From Siphonodentalium dalli (Eukaryota > Mollusca > Scaphopoda > Gadilida > Siphonodentaliidae), in assembly GCA_032622095.1 (NCBI GenBank), contig CP136068.1, positions 134,733,989 through 134,797,988 of the forward strand: 64,000 nucleotides of DNA, given 5' to 3'. The notes below the pieces were generated by a model. The model ran no database searches. It had not been told where the DNA came from and saw only the letters and a program-made list of their open reading frames with translations. This document shows, one piece after another, positions 27,501 to 42,500 of the stretch. Each line of letters opens with the position of its first letter. The stretch's first letter is position 1. Both the position numbers and the translations under genes were made by a program.

Positions 27501-30500
27501 TGACTAAGACCAGAGTTAGTCATAGTGACTCGCTGACATGTGTAGTATTGTCCAATTAACCCTTTCAGTGCTAGGGGCCGATCTCATCGGCCCTAATTTA
27601 CGGTCTGTAAAATCGGCCCTAAAAAAATAATTTTAAAAAAAATCGATTTTTTTTTTTTTTTTGGTTGAATTTTTTTGGGGTAGGCTTAAGCATGCTATAG
27701 CGAATTAAAAAACGAACTGGATAAAACCTTAGGGGCATGTTATAACTCAAAACTATCACCAAGTTTTAATAGTAATAATTTTGATGCCCATGAAAAATGT
27801 AAGATTCCCTGGCACTAAACCTACAAAATAAGTCTGTTAAAGAATATAAGAAAAAATTATTAAAATTGTAAAAAATTGTAAACAATAATAACAAATGAAG
27901 AAAAATTGTTAGGCCAATGCATTTTCTTATATATGCGAGGCGACCTATGGTCGACTCGCATATATAAGAGAATGCATTGGCACAGGGTATATGGGTTGAT
28001 ACAAAATCGGACCTGGCACTGAAAGGGTTAACACCAAGTGCTTGTGACTAACCCTAAGTTAGTCATATTGACCCGTTTTTTTCTCAGTGAAATTGCGTTG
28101 TATTTGTTGCAGGCATTTTGTCATAGAAGACCAAATGATTCCAGAATATGAACGGCAACATGAGTATGACTAACTCTAACGACACAGGGAGTAAAATTTC
28201 TGTAGTTCCACTGGCAAATTTCGGTATCATCGCTACAGTTGGAACTACATAGATTTACTCATCATGTAGTTAGCTGTGGTACAGCTGTATTTTATAAACA
28301 TTTCAGCATAATTTCGTTGTCTGGCACATTATACAGCGTTTTATAAAGAAATTCCTGCAAAACAAAAACACCAGGCAAATGTACGAGTGTGTTAACATGG
28401 CCTCGGCGTATATATACCTGTTTGAATGTGATATCTTGGTTATGGGTTTTCTTCTCGATCAGCTCTCCGAACCAGTCGTACATTTTGTTCCCGGGATTCC
28501 ACCCATAATCTTTGATTAAGTTCGGCACCAGACTAAAGTATCCAAAGCGGTGATCTGGATTTGAAAATGATTTAAATCATTCAGTTTTATTTTAATCTTA
28601 GCCAATTCAAGGAGTAAAATAGCGATATGTCAGTTAACTCATTTTTTATCAAATTTCTCAAAAGTTGTCACACTATATATATGTCAATCCAAATACTACT
28701 AACCAAAAGAAGTAAATCATCAAATAGACTTAATTTCTTTTTCAGTTAACAGTACCTGTCAATTGTAAACACTTCAGCAACGTATAGTCGTGTCATCCAA
28801 TAAAGTTCCAATACAATCGACATGTTTCTTCTGCATGTATTAATTATCAGATACTCAATGTTACTATGACATGGTGTTAAAATTCAAAAGAAATGTTCTA
28901 TTTGCTGTTAACAAGCTTGTCGCATACCAATATAAGTATTAGTATCTGAGACCAGCATTAAAATAGAAAAGAAGTTCAGTTCACTACGTTGTCGTAGCAG
29001 CAAACGGCTTCCGTGTTCATCTCAACACAACAAGCACACTGTAAGGCAGAGTTGTGCCCCCTCGCTACGCTTGTCTGACCACAGCCGCATTATGGACTCC
29101 TCGACCTATGACCTATTAGGTATAGCTCTCTGTTATAATTAGAACTCATTTTTCGCGGATGATTATATCCAGATTTGGAAGACATTTGTCACCACTCTAT
29201 AGCCCACGTTCCACATAAAATAATCCGATTACTTGTATTGTTATTTGACGACTTATTCGATCTAATAATTATGTAAGGTTCATGTTATTTGATCGCAAAA
29301 TATCCCGAAACATGTGGCAACCATCTAATATGATTGTCATTGATAGCATCGATTCACGGTGTATGTTATTTTGGTCTGACTCGAAAACGGCGTATCGTAT
29401 AATTAATGTTGCCACCTCGCAACAATTGTGCTATTGGACGTGTCTACAAAAGTCAATGCGGAAATTTCATATATTGATAATTTATTTACTATTTTATATC
29501 AGTGTTGTAATGCAAAACTAATATAATGCTTAATTCGATGTTCAGTGTAAATGTTTTCGTACCCACGAATCGACGAAATAGATCTAAATTCAAAATATGC
29601 GTCTGCCCATAACGTGACATAGTTCGAACAAATCATCCAATCCCCAAACAAATTATTGTCAAATGTGTCATTTCTAATCATGTTTTCTTTTCTAACTTCT
29701 GACAAAATTAGTTGATTCAATCTGACTAAACAGAAGTAATTATCAAAGAAAACATTTCTTCCATGTTGTAGTTGTTTAGAGGATTTAGCGGAAGTTGTAG
29801 CAAGCTCGTTTCAGAAACATATATTTAACTACTTCTGGCTAAACGGCGTATTGAGTTGTAGCAAGGAATATTTTGTGCTACTATATCGGTGTGAGATAAC
29901 GACCCATTATAATCTCATAACTTGATTCAAACTATACGAATGTCCCAATATATAAAACCCCAAACTCAGATATTCGTGTTCGGTTCTTAACGGAACCTCA
30001 CACGTCTTACTCCCAGCGAAGACATACACACAATGAAGATGGCTCCCAAATATGGTCAAGGGAAATGACCATAACGGAGGAACCAATCCCGATGTGTATT
30101 GCCAAACGCCTCATCTAATATGCATCCCAAATAGTATATAAGAAACAACCACATCCCATCACTTCATGCTTTCACTAGACTCATCTCATCTCGAGGTTAG
30201 TATATCTCTCCAGGCAACACCCTTACCAGGCATCACCCGTTTGGGGACCTCACTTCGCGGCGACTCTTGGTCATCATATTTGTATACACTGCTTATCTTA
30301 TTCACGACGTAATAAAGACTTGTATCTAATATATATATGTGTGCATTACCTCACATAGTATTAATGGTACCGTGAACAGTTCTACGTCTCACCACACAAC
30401 TTGAAGTCTCGGCCACTAGACGATCACTACAGAGCAGAAACAATCTCAAACCGCTACTCAACCACGTGGATACAGCCTTACACTCCAGCCACGGAGAGAC

Positions 30501-33500
30501 AGCCTCACACACTAGACCACTGCATCAGACAACCATAACTCAACCCTTCGGATACACAGGACCGCACACCAACCCTTCGGACACACAGAACCGCATACCA
30601 ACCCTTCGGACACACAGGACCGCATACCATACTCATCTGATATAGACGAATCAACCTTTTGTTCTCATACAACCAGCTCACATCGTGTATCCAGCTAGAA
30701 ACATTACTCACACCTCCTGCAGACCAGATCCAGCTCCACATAAACATTAACATCCGATTTGGACATCCTTCTGTTTCCAATAAACACTACAAGAACATTC
30801 TGTACATCATTCATCATCACAGACTCGTGCACATTATTCTTTTCGGAAATTGGTGAGTGGCCATCTTTTCTTTCCCATTTGCTGTCAAATTGCACACCCC
30901 CTATTTTTAGCATTCTTTTACTCCTTTTTTTTCACGTGGGTTATGGACATATCACCTGATTCTACTACACCTACACTACCTACCCATCCTACTACAATAC
31001 ATGCTTCGAACGATCAGCCCATACCACCCACCTCTCACAAACAACATTCAGTTCTTAATTTTAAAACTTACTGTAGATACGCTTTACCCCACCAGATAAC
31101 TTTATCGCCACAACTCATTAAATATTGCAATACCATTCGCATTGATATAACGCACGATACAATCTGCTTATACGTGCATTGTATGATTACAAATAACTAC
31201 TCAGGACATACACTAGATTCCTGGAACGAGAGGCATACATTTACGGCTCATTTTACGGATTATCCAAAACTTATTGTCAACTCTATAGTCGCGGCAATTC
31301 CCATAAAACATCCTAATAAATCACCTGAATCGTGTCAAATACACCTGAATCGCATAATACACCGCCACGGCACTTGGAAAAAAATACAACACATCTCGCA
31401 CCCTTATCATAGATCCCCACACAGACGTCGTTAAACCCTCAATCACATAATGGAGTCACCACCTCCGCAGAGCAGCGATTATTTTCATCCAAGCCAAACT
31501 TATCAGCATCACCTTGAATTAAACCGGGAAACGGACCAATCAACCGCAAGACCCCCCCCCCCCCACAAAGACATTACTAATGAAATGGGCAAAGATACTC
31601 AAAACTTGCTATTGTCACGGCTTACCCATGAAATTAGCCATTTCACTAGTTCTATCCGCGACCAGACGAATAGTTTAAAAACTCAAACAACGATAACGGC
31701 ACTTTTGGGTATGAATTCCATTATTGAACCCTTCGATGGCAAACCTGGCACTTTTCTCCAATGGGTCCATGCGGTGGAAAAATACTCCCGGGCGATTTCG
31801 GCACAAGATGAGACTATTATAAAAATTGCCGCTCAAACATGTAAATCTCAAGATTCTGAATTTATTCAACGCTTCATAAATGAAAATAACACGGACGGAA
31901 AATTCACGTTCACCTGGGCCGATCTGAAATCACAATTACGTTCATTATTCAGTTCCATAACCGATTCGCCTCAAGCCCTTTCCTCATTACGAGCCATTAG
32001 GCAGAGACATACGGAAACAATTGCCATGTTTGCAGAACGCATACCTACCCTCGCTAAACACGCGTTTACCGATGAAATTAATACAAGAGCAGTACAAACA
32101 CAATTAGTAGCATTCTTTTCCGACGGCATTCGCGACTCTAGTATTAAATTCAGGCTTCTCAAAGACGACCCCGTAACGCTTGATAGAGCTACTGATATTG
32201 CCCTACGTGAAATGAACCTTCGGCAACGTTATCGGTTACGTTACGGTGAACATCATAATGATTATAACCAATTCCCACAGTTACAATCCCCTCAACCAAT
32301 GGATATCGACAATAACCACCGGCACATTCCAAGAGGGCCATCACAATCCACTTACAACCCCCGCCAATCCAAAGACAGACACCGAATCAATGATCACCCC
32401 CACAGGCGCCAACCTTCAAATTCTCACCACCCCTACCCTGCACCAAGGGTCTCCCATCAAAACCGCATCCAAACCATGGATGCAAGATATGCTACAACAC
32501 CTCAACGACCCCTCTTCTGTACATACTGCAGATTAAATAACCATACAACAGACCAATGTAGACGTCGGGCGCAAAATAATAATCAATTTTTAAACAGATA
32601 AGGACTCATTCCTACACAAATTTAACCCCAAGTAGACACAAGGCAGTGAGTCCAATTACACATCAAATTAGTACCATAGACGGCCACAATCATAGATATG
32701 CTAAATCTCATCGAACATACGAATCTCAAAAGCATAGAGTCTATAATTCACAGCTGCAGCCCATTAATCATTACCCTACGCTCCCGTCAAAGTGTCAAAA
32801 CCAACGATATATTAATTACCGCACGCGGCGCCCACTTAATCTTCCTCGCCACAGGCGGGTCACACATACCACCAACTGCAATAACAGGTGTCCCCCTATG
32901 AAATCCATGTGTCATAATGTTCCCAATAAGCCTATCTTACCTCTTCTTGACTTAAAGTTTCCTTCTCAATTTAAAACCGTGAATCGCCTTGAAAAACCAC
33001 GGCACCAACAAATTACTAATTCTCAGTCATCATCAAAAAGAAAGTCAACATGCACCAATTCTCACGAATCACATTCCAATACTGCAATTAACCCTGTAAT
33101 ACCACCAATAAAACCCATACAACACACAATACCAGTACTTAAATATCCAAGTGATATGACAGATGGTGCTCTAAACCAAACACCATGCTCAACTATCATT
33201 AAAATACACAAACAACGCATTCGTTCACTATTAGATTCGGGAGCAACCACCAGTTGCTTGAAATACGACATTTATAGATCCATACCAAATCGGCCACCTT
33301 TAATTAAAGAACATGTGTTACTCACATCAGCCAATGGTACACCAATGAAAGTTTCTGGATCCACACATCTCACATTTAGAATCGGAAAACTCATTCTTAC
33401 ACACAAATTTGTCATATGTGCAACCTTATCCCGTCCGTGCATTTAAGGGCGCGACTTTATGAAACAACACAGTATTAGACTTTACTTTGATCTAGAAAAA

Positions 33501-36500
33501 TTCAGAATTCAGAATCAATTATACCCAATGTTAAGGGACGGTCACATTGCATCACTCATCCGATCAACAAATAACGTTTCATTATCACCCCACTCATGCG
33601 CAATCATAACAGACAGACTCATAGGGCCAAATGATATGTTTAACACACCTATATGTGAGATAACGACCCATTATAATCTCACAACTTGATTCAAACTATA
33701 CGAATGTCCCAATATATAAAACCCCAAACTCAGATATTCGTGTTCGGTTCTTAACGGAACCTCACACGTCTTACTCCCAGCGAAGACATACACACAATGA
33801 AGATGGCTCCCAAATATGGTCAAGGGAAATGACCATAACGGAGGAACCAATCCCGATGTGTATTGCCAAACGCCTCATCTAATATGCAAGAAACAAGTAT
33901 ATAAGAAACAACCACATCCCATCACTTCATGCTTTCACTAGACTCATCTCATCTCGAGGTTAGTATATCTCTCCAGGCAACACCCTTACCAGGCATCACT
34001 CGTTCGGGGACCTCACTTCACGGCGACTCTTGATCATCATATGTGTATACACTGCTTATCTTATTCACGACGTAATACAGACTTGTACCTAATATATATA
34101 TGTGTTCATTACCTCACAATCGGTTAATTTCCGAATTATAGTTATTTTATCTAATCCGCCAATTTCCAATTGCATATGGACAGCTTAGTTTCTCAGAATA
34201 ATTCAGAATGAATTGTAACTGGCAAAAATCTTCAACAAAAAGTATGAGATTTTTTTACATTCTGAACGCGATGGCAGTGATCAGATCATGGTATAGATGT
34301 AGTCGGCGAGCCAATAATGTCCACCTGCACCCCCCCCCCCCGATGATTACAAATAACCTTATTTTTATTGTTTCCTATGGTATCCAGATAAAGAATCCGG
34401 ATTTCACCGAAAAATAAAGGTGGCCCTACTAGGTGCTAGAGCCATTTGAATCCAAGATGGCCGCCATTTCCTCTAATTCCGACCAGCTGTATTTAATCGT
34501 TGTAATAGATCGGTTGTTAGCAAAAGACACAGACAAATATGATGTCCTTCTTCAAAATGACGGCAAATAATTTTGAAAAAAATTCAAAATGACGTCATAT
34601 GCACGAAAATAGGAAATTTAATTAATATCTCACCATATCTTCCATTTTTCTTCACATTAATCATTAGTAATGACAATGTTTTTGAGACAGTCATCAAGCG
34701 TGATAGTATAGCGTCATTTTAAGACATTTGCCATTGACGATGGTTCCGTAATAGATACGGAAAAAGAGGGGTGAAATTTTTTTTGCAAGACGATTTTGAT
34801 AGTCGTTTTAACGACAAACCACACATGCTGTTAATGGAATGTCAACAAATATGTGCTTTATTTTATTGGACGGTTGTTTTACTTCAATGGGAATGAAATT
34901 GGTGTAGAAAATTTCCAAAATGGCCGCCGAAAATATGAAAAATGGTAAATATTGCCCCAGGGTGTCCTGCAATGGCTTACAAGTTGTGGTTGATATATAA
35001 AATTGGCTAATCTGTATTATATACATTGAATACTAACATGTCTGATGCACCATGGATCATTGTTTCTATTGTCACCACTGATATCACCAGAAATATTGGA
35101 TTTTTCTCTCACAAGCTTGACATAAATATTGGCAAAAATTCACTTTTCAGGGTTGGACAATTGTTTTAAGTAAAATGCAACTACCATTGGTATCAAAGGT
35201 ATTTATTGTTTTGGTCTATCTTAAATGTGTCACACTGCGGTGTTTATAGACCAAATTGCTCAAGATGGCTTCCAAAATGGCAACCAAATTTGTAAAAAGT
35301 TAATTTTTACATATATCCCGAACATTATTCTCTGCATTATCCGACAAGGTAGTAAATTGTGACGACTCACTTGGTTATTATACGTGTTAGTTAATTAACT
35401 GACAACTACGTTCTATTCTGTTTGTCCCAGTTCCGTATGGGGCATGACAAATTCATTTTAAAGTTGCAGTATGGAATTTTGCGGAAAACCTCTTTTGTGA
35501 TTCTTGCCATATTATTGAAAGGAAATGGGCAGAACTTTGAAACGGAACTGAGATGAACCATAATATGTGGCTATTCTGATCCATTATGATAAAACATATC
35601 AACTGGATACAGGGTGGAGGCCAAGATGGTAGCCAGGGAGTTACTATATGACCATATGTGAGGTGAATAGGTATACAGGGAGTTATTGTATGGTCAATGG
35701 TGAGATAAGTACATGTATGTATACAATGAGTGACTGTTTGATCATAAATGTAATGAATAGCTATACAGGGGGTGACTAAATGGTCACGTGTCAGGTGTAT
35801 GGGTATACCCGGTGTTCCTGCTTGGTGACTCGTGGCCGTATTGTCATGTGTAGGTTATACGGGTATACACATGTGTTGCTATATGGTCATGGGCGAGGGG
35901 TATGTGTATATAACGAGCAGCTATATGGCCATGGATTAGGTGCATATGCATACATGAAGTGAATATACTGACATGGCTGGGGAGTATTAGTATATCTTGA
36001 GTGGCTATTCTGCTATGGTGTGACAAATAGGGATACAGGGAGTGACATGGCCAAGGGTGAGGTGAATATATATACAATGATTGACCATGACCATGTATGA
36101 ATGTTTTGAATAGGTACACACGGGGTGACTATATGGCCATAGGTCAGATGAAGGAGTGTACCAGGTGCCATGGGTGAGGGTATGTGTATGAAGCGAGTGG
36201 CTATATGACCATTGGTGGGGTGGATATGTATACCCGGTGTGACTCTATGGTCATTGTTGTGGTGTTGATGTATATATCGAATGTCTATTTGACCATGTGT
36301 TTGTGGAGAATAGGTATACATGGGATGACCGTATGGCCAATGGTGAGGTGAATGGGTATGCAAGGAGTGACTCTATGGTTATTGGTCATGTTTAGGATTA
36401 TACCCGGTGTGCCTGCATTGCGACTCATGGCTGTATGGCCATCCGTGGTCATGGGTCAGGTGTACGTTTATAAAGTTGGTCACTATATTGTTATGTCTGT

Positions 36501-39500
36501 GGTGTTTATGTATATATGGAATGACTGTGTAGTAATGGGTGGATATCGCTTTTCACGTTTAAAGTTTCCCCATGTACACAAACACTATCAATGTGGAGAA
36601 CTCTTTGACATGACCTCTCTATTGATTAACATATCCTTGAGTTATTGTGGAAAGCGATAGCCACCCAAATTACATATGTACAACCCTCCCATGACCTCAT
36701 ATGTAATTAAACACCACACAAATGACAATATAGTCACACACTCTATACACGTACACCTGACCAAACAGCCATATTTGGTTATACCGGTACATGCCACAAA
36801 TGACGATACAGCCATGAGTCACCATGCATGAACACCAGGTATACTCCTACACCTGACCATATAGTCACTCTATGTATACATATTCACCACATTCACGATC
36901 ATACAGTCACTCATTGTATACCTATTCACATCACCATGGACCATACAGTCACTACATGTATATCTATTCGCCATACCCATGACCATAGAGTCAATCCAGA
37001 TATACATATACACCTCACCAATGGTGAGCCCTTCCAAATATACCAATACCCGCACACACGACCACTCATAGGTTTCATACTTGCATATACACCCCACACG
37101 TGACAATTCAGCAACTCACTGTATACTCATATACGCCATCCATGATCATTCATCTACACCCTATACACCACCGATGATAATACATCCACAACATATATAA
37201 ATATACGACCACCCGTTACCAAAAGGGCACTCCCTATATAGCCACACGCTCGTCAATGACCATCCAGCTTATTCCAGGTATGCATATAACTTCAATCTTG
37301 ACCGTACAGGCATACCATGTGTACCTATACACATTACCCATAACCATAAAATCACTCCCTATTTATCTACGCACTCCATCCATGATCATACAGACAGCAC
37401 AAATATACATATACACCCACATGTCACACTACAGCCACACACGGTACACATATACATCCCACCACGACCTTACAGTCACTCCATATATACATAAACAACA
37501 CACGGATGACCATGTAGCTACTCTCGTTATATCTATACACCACAGCAATGCCCATACGGTCACATCGGGCACACACAACAATACACTGTACAGTCACTAC
37601 ATGTATACCGATTCACCTCACACATGCCCATACAGCCACTCCTTATATTCCTATGCATCTCACCATGGACACCCCGCTCATAACCATATAGTCACTCCTT
37701 GTATACATATTCACATCATTCGTGACCATACAGTAACTCCCTGTATACATATTCACATCACCTATGAGCATATACAGTAACTCCCTGGCTGCCATCTTGG
37801 CATCCATCTTTTATTCAGTTGATCACTTTTTATCATAATGGGCCAGAATAGCCACACATTATGGTTCATCTCAGTTCCGTCTCAAAGTTCTGCACATTTC
37901 CTTTCAATAATATGGCCAGAATCACAAAACAGGTTCTCCGCCAAATTCCATACTGCAACTTTAAAATGAATTTGTCATGCCCCATACGGAACTGGGACAA
38001 ACAGAATAGAACGTAGTTGTCAGTTAATTAACTAACACGTATAATAACCAAGTGAGTCACAGTTTGCTACCTTGTCGGATAACGCAGATAATAATGTTCG
38101 GGATGTATGTAAAAAATTAACTTTTTACAAATTTGGTTGCCATTTTGGAAGCCATCTTGAGCAATTGGGTCTATAAACACCGTAGTGTGACACATTTAAG
38201 ATAGACCAAAACAATAAATACCTTTGTTACCAATGATAGTTGCATTTTACTTTAAAAAATTGTCCAACCCTGAAAAGTGAATTTTTGCCGATATTTATGT
38301 CAAGTTTGTGAGAGAAAAATCCTATATTTCTGGTGATGTCAGTGGTGACAATAGTAACAATGATCCATGGTGCATCAGACATGTTAGTATTCAATGCATA
38401 TAATACAGATTAGCCAATTTTATATATCGACCACAACTTGTAAGCCATTGCAGGACACGCTGGGGCAATATTTACCATTTTTCATATTTTCGGTGGCCAT
38501 TTTGGAAATTTTCTACACCAATTTCATTCCCATTGAAGTAAAACATCCGTCCAATAAAATAAAGCACATAGCTGTTGACATTCTATTTACAGCCTGTGTG
38601 GTTTGTCGATAAAATGACTATCAAAATCGTCTTGCAAAAAAAATCGAAAATTTCACCCCTCTTTTTCAAATCCTCTTTCTGTATCTATTGCGGAACCCTC
38701 GTCAATGGCAAATGTCTTAAAATGACGCTATAATATCACGCTTGATGACTCTCTCAAAAACATTGCCATTTACTAATGATTAATGTGAAGAAAAATGGAT
38801 GATATGGTGAAATATTAATTAAATTTCCTATTTTCGTGCATATGACGTCATTTTTCGGCGGCCATTTTGATTTTTTTTCGAAATTATTTGCCGTCATTTT
38901 GAAGAAGGACATCATATTTGTCTGTGTCTTTTGCTAACAACCGATCTATTACAACGATTAAATACAGTTGGTCGGAATTAGAGGAAATGACGGCCATCTT
39001 GGATTCAAATGGCTCTAGCACCTAGTAGGGCCACCTTTATTTTTCGGTGAAATCCGGATTCTTTCTCTGGATACCATTGGGAACAATAAAAATAAGGTTA
39101 TTTGTAATCATCGGGGGGGTGCAGGTGGACCTTATTGGCTCCCCGACTATACGTTTACACTCTGACAAATATACATGACAAGATCTCTTAAATTCCGTTT
39201 CGGATGGCCATTGGTTGCCAGCCAATACGCCAAGAATTATATATCGAACAATTTTTAATCGGGGTTCACGATTAGACATATATTTCTATTAAATTTGAGT
39301 AACACGTGTCACGATGTTAGGATTGTATTTCAAAATGAGTATCCTGATTTAATCGAAGGGCGATACATATGTTTGTTCGCCATGTTGACCACATGTAAAT
39401 ATGTACATATCTGTATAAACTTAATATATTTTTATTACATGATCCAAGCCTTATTCCATTCAATAAACCCATTCGTTTAATAACAGGAAATAGTGCCAGG

Positions 39501-42500
39501 TGACCTTTGACTTCCGGTTTGTCGTCTGTTTACATTCCGTAAGCTACGTCTCAAAATGCTATGGCTTCCAATATTTTTCCAACAAACTATAATCCATGAA
39601 GAGTTTGAAAAGTTATAGCATTAAATATACGCCATTAAATACGCCAAAGAGTCTTTATGTATCTGGGACTATCTCTTTACGCGGGTGAACAACGCATAGT
39701 TACGTGAAACGTCATCGCATGCCTTATAGAATCCGATGTTAGTTTCGCGTCCCATTTGTTGATTTAAGTATGTTTTGTCGAGGTTTTGGATCATGTAATA
39801 AATAGAATCTACAACTCGTCCCCAGTTTATAGCAGAAATTACAAAACTCGTCCAGTAAATTAGGTCTGGACCGAGCCTTATGTTTACGGCTTGAACTTTT
39901 CAAGATAACATCAAATGGGGCGAAGGAGAAGATCTGTTTAATCATTTGTGTAAATAGTGTCGGGAGAGGGGCCACCTTAAGTTGTTATAACTTGTGCCCG
40001 AATCCCTTGTAATTTGTGTTACAATAAATATGTTTAAACCAAGGAGATCACTCGATCTTTTCGACCATCACGTGCGCTTCGCGCCCATCTACTCTCTATA
40101 TACGAATTGCGAAGTCTCCACAATCACAAAAAATAAGATTAGATCTGCTCACTTACCAGTCTGAGTAAACTCATACCTAAATATTCATTACAACATTGAA
40201 TATAAGGTCTGACGGATAACATCGATATTTCATTTCCAAGTCCTCGGGATTCCGTAATCTGATTGATTGCGTAAATTATTTTCCGTCCAATGAAACCGTA
40301 TGGGTTAATAAACAAGTGTCAGTGGGCGGAGCTAGACTCCCATAATGTCACCTCTAAATATAGTAACAGAGCGGAATTTCTCCGATCGAAAGCGATGCTT
40401 GCAAATACGACAGACAGAAACAATGGCTTCGAAATTATATATTCGGTACGATTCGGATTAATTTGAAGGATGTGCTAGACCTGATAGATAGGCCTGCGCA
40501 TGGTACCAACTTGGCCTCCCATAAATATAAATAGAACTCACTCACGTCCGTGTATTTGATTTACTTTATTGTACCATGGTTTGCAAATCAAATTATTTGT
40601 CGTAAAAAAGTCATCTGAAAGTTAACACCGAGGAAATGACTTAATTTTATGCTTTTAAATAGTTCTAAAGCATCATTTTTGATGACGACCTTATTTTTTG
40701 CTCTCGGGTGCAGCTTTCCGGTTGATGCAGCGAGTTCATCTCCCGAAAAAGAATAGTCGCACACACGACAAATATTACCTGCTGTAATCTTATGTCGCGA
40801 CACAGGCCATTACTATTATTGCGAAGCACAACAAATAACACGTGGGGACACCTGTCAATCATCGATGTATTTTTTTAAATCCGTGACGTCATTTTGGGGA
40901 AGCTCTTCGCTGAATAGAAATGGTTTTGGCTACATAAGCTCCAGACTCTATATTTCAAATATAGAGTCGACGTTCACCCAGACTGCTCACTTACCTATCG
41001 ATTTCTCCTCGAGATCCTCGCTTAGACATCCTCGCATTTCATCCGACCTGTACCCGATGGCCAAAAGAGCAGCAGTGATTGCTCCAGCACTGGTTCCTGC
41101 TACACGCTTTATCTGTGGCATTATTCCCATGTCTTCTAAAACCTGTTGCGTGAAATTTCCGTGTTCGTGTTAGAGTTATATTGTTGTCCTTTTTTTCGGG
41201 TCGAAATATTTTAATTTACATATACATGTAATGCTTTTTTAAAAAGTGTCAATGACACTGTAGCTCAACTTAGAAATTGGATCGTGCCATATATTACAGT
41301 CCATAGAGCGATAGAGAACTCGGGACAGTTGTTATGCTTGAGTAACTAGAGGTTACCCTGAAGATTCGTACACAGTTTGGGATTGATCGGATGAAAAAGT
41401 TTGACTGCATGGAGTGCCAGTAATACTAATAGAAAGAGTAAATCCGAGATGGCTCCGATCTAGATGTCACTCCGAAGATCCATATGATTGGTGCTGATCG
41501 GATGAGGGAGTTGGCCTCTTGGGTGCGCCGAAGGAATGAGAGTAAAATCCAAGATGTCCGTTAGCGGCCATGTTTTTTCAACGAATTACGAAAAAAAATT
41601 ATGGCTCCCATCTAGCGGTTACCCAAAAGATCCAAATGTAGTTTGGCGATGATCGAATGAGGGATGTGGTCTGTAGTGTGTGGCAAAGAATGTAGTCATG
41701 CAAAGAGCCAAATCAAATATGGCTGCCAGCGGCCATGTTTTTCATCAAAATCGTTCAAATTTGATAGCTACTATCTAGATGTGATCATAAACATGCCTGT
41801 AATTGTTCAATACAATTATTTAATAGATGCGGGCTGCAGGGTGCGGCGATGGATTCAAATTTGAAATTCAAGATGGCTGAAGCATGGCAGCCATATTTTC
41901 TAATGAGTTTCGAGAAAAAAATGACAGCTCCTATCCAGAGGTCATCCCGAATATACCTATGGAGATTGGTGATGCTTGAATAAGGTAGGTGACCCCTAGG
42001 GTGTGCCAAAGGATTTAGTCATACAAAGAGTAAAATACAAGATGTTTTTCAACGAATTTCGAACAAAAAACGATGGCTCCCACCTAGAGGTCGCCCCAAA
42101 GATCCGTATGAAGTTTGGTGACGATTGAATGAAGGGTGTGGACTGTAGGGTGTGGCAAAGGATTTAGTCATTCAATGAGTAAAATCCAAGATGGCTATCG
42201 GAGGCCATGTTTTTCATCGAAACTCGTTCAAATTTGATTGCATCTATCTAGAGGTGATCCAAAACAGGCCTGTAAAGTTTCGAAACAATTCTCCAATAAA
42301 TTTAGGGTGCAGGGTGCGGCGATGGATTCAAATTTGAAATCCAAGATGGCTGTCGGCGGTTATGTTTTTAACGAATTTTGGAAAAAATGATGGCTCCCAT
42401 CTAGAGGTCACCCCGAAGATCCGCATGAAGATTGGTGATGATCAGATGAAAGATGTGGTCTGCAGGGTGCGACAAATGAAAATGTTGACGGACGCATGGC

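Larger units (their letters stand above)
26484..28180. repeat. TTAGTCA/TGACTAA word array, interrupted
   Basis: Palindromic TTAGTCAYNRTGACTAA words and half words cluster at 26484-26670, 27485-27535 and 28045-28180. The middle (26690-27470) is unassigned, and a piggyBac-like MITE splits the right part at TTAA. Confidence 0.55.
29890..34118 (+). mobile_element. LTR retrotransposon lacking RT and integrase
   Basis: LTRs 29890-30355 and 33654-34118, TSD atcgg at 29885-29889 and 34119-34123. Codes for a short ORF, gag and protease, then stops at the 3' LTR. No RT, RNase H or integrase and no polypurine tract is visible before the 3' LTR. It would need proteins from a complete relative to move. 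The superfamily (Ty3/Gypsy or BEL/Pao) cannot be settled without RT. It lies in intron 2, antisense to the host gene. Confidence 0.92.

Noticed and set aside
30505-30780. 91-codon minus-strand frame
   Set aside because: It covers a tandem CCAACCCTTCGGACACACAG repeat in the LTR element leader; periodic peptide only.
31971-32162. Minus-strand frame opposite gag
   Set aside because: Shadow of the plus-strand gag, which has the zinc knuckle and family core.
37256-37780. 174-codon plus-strand frame in the foldback core
   Set aside because: It is a translation of the 40-45-bp degenerate repeat units (periodic Tyr/His/Thr-rich peptide), not a protein.
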